Origin: an uncultured Streptomyces sp.
GTDB taxonomy: Bacteria > Actinomycetota > Actinomycetes > Streptomycetales > Streptomycetaceae
Assembly: GCA_946480485.1 (NCBI GenBank)
Contig: CAMLJW010000057.1
Coordinates: 1 to 17,181 of the forward strand
Direction: 5' to 3'
DNA: 17,181 nt
The position numbers and the translations under genes were made by a program. Below are positions 1 to 6,856 of the stretch, piece after piece. The notes under the pieces were generated by a model. That model did no database searches. It was not told where the DNA came from and saw only the letters and a program-made list of their open reading frames with translations. Numbering within the stretch: position 1 is the first letter of the stretch; every line of letters starts with the position of its first letter.

Positions 1-522
1 CGCCGTGCGGGGGGGGATCGACGACGACCGCAAGTGGTTCGCCGGTTTCGGCCCGCACGGCCCATACGGCGAGGCGGTCGGCGACCAGGACCCCGGTGGC
101 GTGGCTCTGCCGGCCGTCGAGCACCTGTCCGCCGGTTGTCCTGGCGAGTGTCACTGCCGCTCCAGCCGGGCGGCGACAGAGGGCTCGGTGAAGAACCGGG
201 CGCTTCACGACAGGAATTAGTGACAGCCGAGCAGTTGACCGATCGCGCCGTCGGCCGCGGCGATCTCCCGGACCACGGCGTAGGCCGCGGGCCAGTCGGG
301 CGCCGCCTCCCTCGGACTCGGCCTTGTCAGGAGCGTCAGCAGGCCTGCCTCACCCAGCCGGGACACCTCGTCGAACGGGGTCTTGCCCGCCTGCTCCCAG
401 GTAACGGCGTCCGTGGCCAGGTCGTTTGCCGTCTCGCGGGCCACGCGCAGCCAGTGCGCATGGCCGGGCCCGATCCCGTCGGAGTCGGAAGTGGGGCCGG
501 ACGGCGCAGTGGCAACGCCCAT
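1..522 (-). pseudogene. decayed DszC/SfnB-type flavin-dependent monooxygenase (acyl-CoA dehydrogenase fold), runs off the left edge
   Basis: An ATG at 522 preceded by GAGGAG (533-538) opens a 101-residue frame ending at TAA 217-219. It resembles the N-terminus of the acyl-CoA dehydrogenase-fold monooxygenases that attack sulfur compounds (DszC/SfnB group): a helical start, then a segment ending GAIGQLLGCH. Reading past the stop in the same frame still gives family-like sequence (FLS, SARFFTEPSVAARLERQ), broken by TGA at 205-207 and 151-153. After about 150 the homology continues in another frame (VLDGRQSHATG, VADRLAVWAVRAETGEP), apparently after loss of about 20 codons. Family members are near 390 residues. 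Three stops plus a deletion/frame change make it a pseudogene. In intact relatives FMNH2 and O2 are used to oxygenate or desulfurise organosulfur substrates; the exact substrate cannot be told. It lies just downstream of the regulator gene at 543-1106, probably once in one transcript. Confidence 0.8.
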
Positions 523-542
523 GGAAAGCGGTCTCCTCAAGG

Positions 543-1106
543 TCAACGGCAAGCAGCGGGGCTGGGGCTCTCGTGGTGGTCGGGCGCGTACTTGTAGCCC
601 ACGCGCCGTACGGTGATGATCCGGTGCCTGTGAGCCGTGCCCAGCTTGCGCCGCAGGCGCGCGACGTGGACATCCACGGTGCGGCCGTCGCCGATGTGGT
701 CGTAGCCCCGGACGCCGGCCATCAGTTGCTCGCGCGAGTGCACTTGGTGGGGATGCAGAACGAGGCGGGCCAGCAACTCGAACTCCAGGTAGGTGAGGTC
801 GAGTTCGCGTCCGTCCACCTCTGCGACATGTCGCGCGGGATCGATACGGACGGCGTCGCCCTTCCTCTGCTGCGCGGGAGGCGATTCCGTGTAGGCGACC
901 GGCCGGATCTCCGGCCGTGTCACATCCTTGGCGAAGAGCTGGGCGGTATCGGTGCCCTCGGGGAGGAGCACGAGGTAGCCGACGAGGGGAGCGGAACCGT
1001 GTCCCTGGTCGCCGTGCTGGGTGGTGTCGCCCACGAGGTGGAGATGGCGTATGTCGGGGAGTGGCGGACCCGATGTGGTGGCGGGGGCCGGAAGTGTTGT
1101 GGTCAT
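543..1106 (-). CDS. OmpR/PhoB-type winged helix-turn-helix transcriptional regulator without receiver domain
   Basis: A 187-residue protein. Residues 1-80 are a Pro/Thr-rich lead plus a short conserved strand (APLVGYLVLLPEGTD) found in streptomycete members of this group. There is no phospho-acceptor receiver domain. Residues ~85-175 form the trans_reg_C winged helix: RIDPARHVAEVDGRELDLT (first sheet), LEFELLARLVLHP (helix 1), SREQLMAGVRGYD (helix 2), RTVDVHVARLRRKLG (recognition helix) and TVRRVGYKYAP (wing). It should therefore bind DNA without being switched by a sensor kinase. The ATG at 1106 has GAAGGA (1115-1120) eight bases upstream. A 12-bp near-palindrome lies 27-64 bp upstream and could be its operator. 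The next gene downstream is the decayed monooxygenase, about 20 bp away. It looks intact although both neighbours are broken. The regulated target is unknown. Confidence 0.88.
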   Translation of the reverse strand: MTTTLPAPATTSGPPLPDIRHLHLVGDTTQHGDQGHGSAPLVGYLVLLPEGTDTAQLFAKDVTRPEIRPVAYTESPPAQQRKGDAVRIDPARHVAEVDGRELDLTYLEFELLARLVLHPHQVHSREQLMAGVRGYDHIGDGRTVDVHVARLRRKLGTAHRHRIITVRRVGYKYAPDHHESPSPAACR

Positions 1107-1132
1107 GGCGGTCGTCCTTCAGAAGTGTGTCG

Positions 1133-1170
1133 GGTCATCAGGCGCAGTGGGGTGGGTTCGCCTGATCACC
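1133..1170. repeat. 12-bp inverted repeat upstream of the winged-helix regulator, possible operator or hairpin
   Basis: The arms GGTCATCAGGCG (1133-1144) and CGCCTGATCACC (1159-1170) are complementary at 11 of 12 positions, separated by 14 bases. The repeat sits between the last metE-like sequence and the ATG of the regulator at 1106. An autoregulatory operator is one reading; a hairpin in the leader RNA is another. The sequence alone does not separate them. Confidence 0.45.
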
Positions 1171-1194
1171 TGGATGAGAGGGAAGGAGCCGAGT

Positions 1195-1222
1195 GGCACG
1201 CGCGAAGTGTGAGCTGCGTGCC
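1195..1222. repeat. 7-bp perfect inverted repeat in the metE scar
   Basis: GGCACGC (1195-1201) pairs perfectly with GCGTGCC (1216-1222) across a 14-base loop. It lies in the non-metE DNA between the metE break at about 1240 and the regulator gene. It may be part of the regulator's native upstream region. There is no T-tract, so a rho-independent terminator is unlikely. The short arm length means chance is possible in GC-rich DNA. Confidence 0.25.
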
Positions 1223-2815
1223 CTACGCGCGACAGCAGGCGGCAGCCGGGACCGGCCTCGCGCGGGTAGCCGTGGGCGGCGAGTTCGCGGGCGACCTGCA
1301 TGTGGGAGCGGGCGGCCTCCAGGCTGATGACGTCGGCGTCGAGATCGTCGATGGCTTGGACGATGTCACCGAACTCGGCGTAGCACATGTGGGTGTGGAT
1401 CTGGGTGTCCGGCCGCACCCCGCTGGTCGTGAGCCTGAACGCCTCCGTCGCCCAGACCAGGTACGCGGGCCGGTCGGCGGCGCGCAGGGGCAGCGTCTCG
1501 CGCAGCGCGGGCTCGTCGACCTGGATCACCGAAGTCCCCGCCGCCTCCAAGTCGTTCACCTCGTCGCGCAGGGCGAGGGCGACCTGCCGGGCGGTGTCGG
1601 CGAGGGGCTGGTCGTCGCGGACGAATGACCAGGCGAGCATCGTGACCGGGCCGGTGAGCATGCCCTTGACCGGCCGGGAGGTAACGGACTGGGCATACGC
1701 CGTCCAGCGCACGGTCATAGGACCGGGACGGGAGATGTCACCGGCCAGGATCGGCGGGCGGACGTAGCGGGTGCCGTAGGACTGGACCCAGCCGTGCCGC
1801 GTGGCCAGGTAGCCGGTGAGCTGCTCGGCGAAGTACTGGACCATGTCGTTGCGTTCGGCCTCGCCGTGCACCAGAACGTCGAGACCGGCCTTCTCCTGGA
1901 ATGCGATGACCTCCCGGATCTCGGCCCTGACGCGTTCCTCGTAACCGGCCGCGTCGATCCGGCCGGCGCGCAGGTCGGCACGGGCCGTGCGCAGTTCTCT
2001 CGTCTGCGGGAAGGAGCCGATCGTCGTGGTCGGCAGCACAGGCAACCCGAGGTGCGCGCGCTGGGCTGCGGCACGTACGGCGTACGGCTGGGAGCGGCGC
2101 CCGTCGGCGTCGGTGGCCGCGGCGGTGCGAGCGCGTACGGCCGGATCGCGGGTGAGGGGGGAGTTCACCCGGGAGGCAAGGGCGGCCCGGTTCACGGCCA
2201 GTTCGGCGGTGATCGCGTCGGTGCCGCGCGTCAGGCCCTTGGCGAGGGTGACGATCTCTGCCGTCTTCTGCCGGGCGAACGCCAGCCAACGCAGGATTTG
2301 CGGGTCGACGTCCCGCTCGGCCGACGCGTCCAGAGGCACGTGCAGCAGAGAACACGAGGCCGCGACGTCGACCTGTTCGGCCAGACCCAGCAGGGTGCCA
2401 AGGGTCGCGAGGGACTTCTCCAGGTCGTTGACCCAGATGTTGCGGCCGTCGACGACACCGGCCACCAGCCGCTTGCCGGGCAGTCCGCCGACGGCGGCCA
2501 GAGCGTCCAGGTTGGCAGCGGTGGCATCGGTGAAGTCCAGGGCGAGGCCGTCGACCGGAGCCTTCGCCAGGACGGGCAGAGCCTCGCCGAGACGGTCGAA
2601 ATACGAGGCGACCAGGAGCTTCGGCCGGTCCGACAGGACCCCAAGATCGCGGTAGGCGCGCGCGGCTGCGTTCAGCTCGGCCGGGCTGCGGTCCTGGACC
2701 AGCGCTGGCTCGTCGAGCTGTACCCACTCGGCACCGGCCCGGCGCAGGTCCGCGAGGACCTCCGCGTACACGGGCAGCAGACGGTCCAGGAGGGTGAGGG
2801 CCTCGAAGCCCGCCG

Positions 2816-4051
2816 GAGGTCGAAGTCGATGTGGAAGTCGTCGCGGCCGAAGCCGTTGTTCCTGCGGTTCTGGCGGGTGGTGTTGACCGGCAGTGGTCCG
2901 GTGACCGTGACCTGGTGTTCGCGGGCTGCCTGTTCCAGATGGACCAGGGAGGTGTAGCCGCCGTCGACCAGGTGCTCGGCGGGCAGCAGCCCGCGGTGCT
3001 TGAGCCGGGTGTGGATGCCGGGCAGAGCCTTCGCGTCGTAGCCGGTGGCGTCGGTGGTGGCCACATCTGTGATCACGTTGACGCCGTCGGGATCACAGGT
3101 CTCGGTGAGATGTGCGACGAAACCCTTCCACCGGGTGACATGTCCGCGGCGCGCATAGCGGGCCGTCGGGTCGTAGGGCGAGACGACCGCGACGGACGAG
3201 GGCGGCAGCCCGCCGTCCTCCACGGTGCGCCAGCGCAGGCGGCCGGCCCCGTCACGGTAGTAGTTCTGAACCATGATCTGCCGCAGGGCCTGGACGCGGG
3301 GCCCGGACAGGCGTTCCGGCCCGTGCCGCCCGAGGTGCTCGATCAGCCGGACGGCGTCGTCTCCGGTGGCGAGGATCCTGGTCTTGGGGCGGGTGGGGTT
3401 CTTGCCCAGACGGACCGGGCGGCCGTAGCGGCGCCCCCACTCCTCGTCGACCAGGCCGGTCAGCAGGTGCGAAGCCGTGCCGGCCAGCTCTTCCAGCGCG
3501 GCGCGGACGGCCTCGGTGACCAGTTCCAGCCGGGTCAGGTCGCGCACTGCGGCCAGGACGTGGGTGGAGTCCGTGCGCTGGGTGGTGCGCTCGCGGACGA
3601 GACCGGCCTCCTTCAGGCGCGCGAGCGCGAGGTCGAGGAGACGGTCGGCTCGGCCGTCCTCGGCGAGACGGTCGCGGAAGTCGGCCAGCACGCTGTGGTG
3701 GAAGCCGGGATCGTCCAGTTCCATGGCCAGCGCGTACTTGAAATCGATGCGGCAGCGAACCGCTTCGGCCGCCTGCCGGTCCGACAGACCGAGGAGGAAC
3801 TGGAGCACACAGACGGTGGCCAGTTGGGCGGGCGAGAGACCTGGACGGCCGTCACGCGGATACCAGTCGGCGAAGTCCTCGTCACGCCACAGCCCGTCCA
3901 GGCGGTCTCTCACCCACATCGCCGTCGTACCGCCCGGGTTGCTCGCCCGCGCCATCCGCACGGTCAGAGAAGGGACTTGCTCACCAGAACGGGCACGGAG
4001 CGACAACGGGCACCTCGATAACTGCATCGGTCCTTGAACAGAGCCGAGCAT
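2816..4051 (-). pseudogene. IS1182-family transposase, C-terminally truncated
   Basis: The ATG at 4051 starts [20 protein letters not shown], the usual start of streptomycete IS1182 transposases. About 411 residues are conserved, against roughly 560 in full-length relatives. Residues ~45-150 are the DUF772-type N-terminal domain ([20 protein letters not shown]). Of the DDE catalytic set, Asp161 (TDSTHV) and Asp363 (VDGGYTS) are present. The Glu-containing C-terminal region is lost, so the enzyme should be dead. After HIDFD (residue ~411) the frame runs into metE DNA and continues nonsensically to a stop at 2672. No frameshift is seen inside the kept part, suggesting that the truncation is fairly recent. 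Confidence 0.88.
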
Positions 4052-4075
4052 GCCCGTTGATCATGCTGCCCCGCC

Positions 4076-4094
4076 GGGGATCCCCAAGATCCCC
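4076..4094. terminator. short hairpin GGGGATC/GATCCCC upstream of the IS1182 transposase
   Basis: GGGGATC (4076-4082) and GATCCCC (4088-4094) are perfect 7-bp arms around a 5-base loop, 25 bp outside the transposase ATG. ISs often carry such hairpins near an end to block read-through transcription. It could equally be part of the IS terminal repeat. No T-tract follows on either strand, so the terminator label is tentative. Confidence 0.3.
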
Positions 4095-4154
4095 GACAGA
4101 GTCAAGCTTACGTAAGGTCGTGACGGCTGTCGTGGGCTGCGCTATGCCGAGAGG

Positions 4155-5220
4155 ATGAGGTATCCCGATGGCGGCGGCTTGACGGCTGAGGAAAGGGCTC
4201 GGCGTGAGCAAGTCCGGCTCGCGGCCGCCGATCTGATCGAGACCGGGGCCAGTGACCGGGAGGTGGCCCGGCGGTTCAGGGTGACCCGGATGTCGGCGAA
4301 CCGCTGGCGGCGGGCGTTGGCCTCAGGAGGTCGGCAAGCTCTGGCCTCCAAGGGACCGGGCGGTGCCCGCTGCAAGCTCGACTCAGGTCAACTGCGCCTG
4401 TTGGAGACGGTGTTGGGTGCCGGCCCGGCCGCCTCCAGCTGGAGTGACCAGTGCTGGACGCTGGCGCGGATCGCCGAGGTCGTGCGCCGCCGGTTCGGCG
4501 TCGAGTACACCCTGGCGGGACTGGACCTGCTGCTGCACCGCATCGGCTGGAGCGTGCAGGTCCCCTCCCGCAAGGCCACCGAGCGGGACGAGGCGAAGAT
4601 CGCCGCCTGGAAGGACGAGCAGTGGCCCGTCATAAAAAGAGGTCGGCGGACTTGGGCGCCTGGCTCTGCTTCGAGGATGAAGCCGGCCAGGGCCTGAGGC
4701 CGCCCAAAGGCCGCACTTGGGGCCGCCGGGGCCCCCGGTGGTGCGGGTCACCGCCGCAGGCACCAAACGTGTCTCCATGGCGGCGCTGATCTGCACCAAA
4801 GCCGGTCACCGGCCCCGGCTGATCTACCGCATCCACCTCGACCGCGGCCCGGCCAAAGGCCGCCGCAAGGGCTTCACCGAGACCGACTACACGCGCCTGC
4901 TTGATGCCGCCCACCAGCAGCTCGGCGGCCCCATCGTTCTGGTCTGGGACAACCTGAACACGCACGTCAGCCGCACCATGCGCGAGCTGATCGCCGCCCG
5001 ATTATGGCTGACCGTCTACCAGTTGCCGCCGTACGCTCCCGAGCTCAACCCCGTCGAGGGCGTGTGGTCGCACCTGAAGAGGTCTCTGGCCAACCTCACC
5101 AAACACGGCCTGGACCAGCTCACCGCGTTGGTGAAGACGAGGCTGAAACGCATGCAGTACCGGCCCCGCCTCATCGACGGTCTCCTCGCCAAGACCGGGC
5201 TCGACTTCCAACCGCCGTAA
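4155..5220 (+). pseudogene. IS630-family transposase with two frame changes
   Basis: The first frame (4155-4697) encodes an N-terminal helix-turn-helix ([20 protein letters not shown]) and the winged region up to DEQWPVIK. Homology then moves -1 into [15 protein letters not shown], which carries the first catalytic Asp (4676-4678). It moves -1 again near 4730 into VVRVTAAGTKRVSMAALI, carrying VLVWDNLNTH (second Asp) and PELNPVEGVW (Glu). The first shift lies on ATAAAAAGA (4632-4640). It may be programmed slippage, which is known for IS630-type elements. The second looks like loss of about 4 bases in a G/C run at 4727-4738 and would stop the product at 4789, so this copy is probably dead. The second piece has no credible start of its own (TTG at 4717). 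A TTA codon at 5002-5004, rare in streptomycetes, lies in the third segment. Confidence 0.82.
4632..4640 (+). promoter_or_regulatory. candidate -1 frameshift slippery site in the IS630 transposase
   Basis: The zero frame reads ATA AAA AGA. Slipping the AAA codon back by one base gives AAA AAG AGG and enters the frame that encodes [15 protein letters not shown] with the first catalytic Asp. A run of five A is conspicuous in this GC-rich gene. Without comparison to intact copies, a simple indel in the A run cannot be excluded. Confidence 0.5.
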
Positions 5221-5398
5221 CCTCAGCCGTTAAAGATCTCTAGTCGGTGCTGCGCTGTACCTTCGAGCCGTATGTTGTGACCGAACTCGCCTTCCGCAAG
5301 GCATTGGTAGAGTTAGCCTTCCTCAGGTGTGAGCGTTCCGAGATGCTTGTGTCGGCGACGGCTGAATCCTGGCTCGGCGCGGGCCAAGCGGCGGGGAC
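5221..5398. other. spacer between the IS630 element and the defence operon 3' end
   Basis: No gene is supported here. It holds a 5-bp stem with a 4-base loop (GCCTT/AAGGC, 5289-5302), too weak to call a terminator, and no T-tract after the CARF gene stop at 5399. The right IS630 terminus probably lies in the first 20 bases. Confidence 0.5.
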
Positions 5399-6856
5399 TC
5401 ACCGATCGGTATCCAAAAACCGGAGGCGTTCGCAAAGGGCCCGGACGCTCGCGCTAGTGCCGTGCAGCTGCCAGAAGACTGACAGCAAGTGCTCGGCCCG
5501 GCCACGAAGGCTTTCCGACTGCTCCGCAGAGACGGTGTGGTAGCCGTGGGCGAGCACCGAGCCGTTTCGGATCTCCGCCAGCTCGCGCAGGTTAGCGATG
5601 GCTCTCGGCGTCTTCAACTTTGCTCTGACCATGAATTCATCCTCAAGGGCGTACAGCAGCATGGCCGCATCCATCAGGCTCACCTTCACGGGGAGCTCGC
5701 TCGTCTCGTATCCGCCGGTGCTGCTCAGCGCATTCTGGAAAGCCGCTGTGACCTCGTTGACGTCGCCGACGAGTCGGTAGTCGGCCTTTTTGCAGTGGAA
5801 TCCGGGGAAGCGGAGTTCCAGTCGGCGGGCCAGGCAGCCCTCGATCGTCCGGTAAAACAGCAGCGCGGCGAAGTCGTGCCGCCCAATGTCCCGGTAATGC
5901 TTGCCGAGCACGTAGAAGGAGACGACCAGGGACGCGGGGTCTGGTGGCTCCTTGGCCAGCTGGTGAAGGAAGGCCAGTTGCTCGGCGACACGACGGCTGG
6001 TCTCTTCCGTCAATTCGCGATGAGCTGCCTGGCGGGTACGCTCCACGGCCCGGATGTATTCGGGGAGGCTGGACAGGTCGAGATCGCACCATGCGCGGTA
6101 CAAGGCACTCAGCGCGCGCATGAAACGGGCGCGGACCGGCTCGGCGATCTGCTCGCATAGCTGCTCGTACTGGGCATGGGCACTGCTGAACCCCCCGCCA
6201 CGGAACATCTCGAGGGCAGCTGCCATCTCCTGCTCTCCGAACAGGGCTGTCGGATTCTCGAGCAGGAGCGGCCGTTCGTCCCCGGGTACCACCCGCCCGA
6301 ACTCCACGTCGTAGTCGCCATCGAGATAGCACAGGCCCAGATTGAGCTGCCAGGCCGCCAGCGCCGCGGCGGCACTCATCACCTTCTTGCCGCCGGTGAT
6401 GTCGATGATCGCGTACGGCCGGTGCCCGTCTGGCACCGCTGACCGGGCAAGTTCCGCCTTGACTTCGCGGTACACACTCTGCGGGTCCGTCGGCTCGACG
6501 GAGCGGTGCGAGAAGTCCTGCAGACGCAGCCGTCCCCGCCCGATCACATGGCTGCCGATGAAGTCCACACTGGCGTTGGCCTGCTTGGAATAGATGACGA
6601 GCAGACGGGCCGGGCGGAGCATCTCATAGGCCAGGACCGTGGTCAGCGGAGAAAAACCGCTCATGCTGATCAGAAGATCGACACGGCGTTGTTGCAGGGC
6701 CGGATTCTCGCTCCGGACCCGGGACACCACGTCGTCGAGCATCTCGGAGAGGAAGTACGCCGTCGCCTGGTCTGAGGGCGTCCCGCCGTCGTCGCCCCAG
6801 GACTCTTCGCCGCGCAGGATGCGTCGGAGTTGTGTCTCGCTGTTATCACTGGCCAT
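5399..6856 (-). CDS. CARF-HEPN ribonuclease, TIGR02710/Csm6-like, outside a CRISPR locus
   Basis: A 485-residue protein. Residues ~55-200 form a CARF (Rossmann-like) domain: the first strand and loop LLISMSGFSPLTTVLAYEML (61-80), strand LLVIYSKQA, and the ligand-loop motif IIDITGGKKVMSAAAALAA (150-168). This DxTGGKK signature is typical of CRISPR-associated TIGR02710/Csx1/Csm6-type sensors that bind cyclic oligoadenylates. Residues ~215-420 are helical. Near the C-terminus IRNGSVLAHGYH supplies an R-x6-H HEPN active site (Arg430, Asn431, His437), predicted to cleave RNA. The ATG at 6856 overlaps the end of the upstream gene by 11 bp (ATGGCCAGTGA) with AGGGG five bases before it. It is the last gene of the operon. 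No cas genes or repeats are present, so the activating ligand must come from elsewhere or be a different nucleotide. The C-terminal ribonuclease role is inferred from the motif. Confidence 0.85.
   Translation of the reverse strand: MASDNSETQLRRILRGEESWGDDGGTPSDQATAYFLSEMLDDVVSRVRSENPALQQRRVDLLISMSGFSPLTTVLAYEMLRPARLLVIYSKQANASVDFIGSHVIGRGRLRLQDFSHRSVEPTDPQSVYREVKAELARSAVPDGHRPYAIIDITGGKKVMSAAAALAAWQLNLGLCYLDGDYDVEFGRVVPGDERPLLLENPTALFGEQEMAAALEMFRGGGFSSAHAQYEQLCEQIAEPVRARFMRALSALYRAWCDLDLSSLPEYIRAVERTRQAAHRELTEETSRRVAEQLAFLHQLAKEPPDPASLVVSFYVLGKHYRDIGRHDFAALLFYRTIEGCLARRLELRFPGFHCKKADYRLVGDVNEVTAAFQNALSSTGGYETSELPVKVSLMDAAMLLYALEDEFMVRAKLKTPRAIANLRELAEIRNGSVLAHGYHTVSAEQSESLRGRAEHLLSVFWQLHGTSASVRALCERLRFLDTDR

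Larger units (their letters stand above)
1119..2817 (-). pseudogene. metE: metE remnant: cobalamin-independent methionine synthase lacking both ends
   Basis: The open frame matches 5-methyltetrahydropteroyltriglutamate-homocysteine methyltransferase, which makes methionine in the cytosol. The first recognisable residues ([18 protein letters not shown]) correspond to about residue 200 of the ~770-residue enzyme. The GTG at 2771 is only an internal codon. Visible motifs include LPTTTIGSFPQT at the second barrel, VHGEAERNDMVQYF (usually GEPERND), IQVDEPALRE, and the zinc ligands His and Cys in HTHMCYAEFGD plus the Glu in ISLEAARS. Family homology stops after REAGPG near 1240. The remaining ~40 codons to the stop at 1119 are unrelated, so the last ~80 residues with the fourth zinc ligand (Cys) are missing. 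The 5' side is replaced by an IS1182 fragment in a different frame. With no start, no promoter and an incomplete zinc site it cannot be active; a functional copy probably exists elsewhere. Confidence 0.92.
2816..4095 (-). mobile_element. IS1182-family insertion sequence, truncated at the metE junction
   Basis: The element keeps the transposase start and its upstream end (to about 4095, where a GGGGATC/GATCCCC hairpin lies) but lacks its other terminus. It passes directly into metE sequence within 2812-2821. Because one IS end is gone, this is not a simple insertion; an adjacent deletion or recombination removed the IS 3' end together with the metE 5' end. The outer boundary is approximate, as no terminal repeat pair can be shown with one end missing. 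Confidence 0.75.
4100..5240 (+). mobile_element. IS630-family insertion sequence (boundaries approximate)
   Basis: The interval holds an IS630-type transposase gene and short flanks. An ACGGCTG heptamer at 4122-4128 is mirrored as CAGCCGT at 5224-5230, just after the transposase stop, and may belong to the terminal inverted repeats. No longer match or clear TA duplication could be shown by eye. The element separates the IS1182/metE scar from the 3' end of the defence operon and is oriented opposite to it. Confidence 0.6.

Noticed and set aside
151..219. TGA recoding or selenocysteine in the monooxygenase remnant
   Set aside because: A TAA stop comes first, a deletion and frame change follow, and no SECIS-like element was seen; decay is simpler.
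426..1628. 400-codon plus-strand open frame
   Set aside because: It lies antisense to the regulator and metE genes, has no recognisable protein motif and is expected from GC-rich codon bias on the opposite strand.
2672..2815. Transposase-MetE fusion protein
   Set aside because: The transposase frame differs from the metE frame across the junction, so the tail is nonsense, not a fusion.
1794..4021. Long plus-strand frames across metE and IS1182 (1794-2957, 2831-4021)
   Set aside because: Both mirror well-recognised minus-strand genes and show no homology of their own.
5289..5302. Hairpin after the CARF gene as operon terminator
   Set aside because: Only a 5-bp stem with no T-tract, about 100 bp past the stop; not better than chance in this DNA.
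5247..5543. 98-codon plus-strand frame next to IS630
   Set aside because: It overlaps the CARF-HEPN gene antisense, has no ribosome site or motif, and starts in the IS flank.
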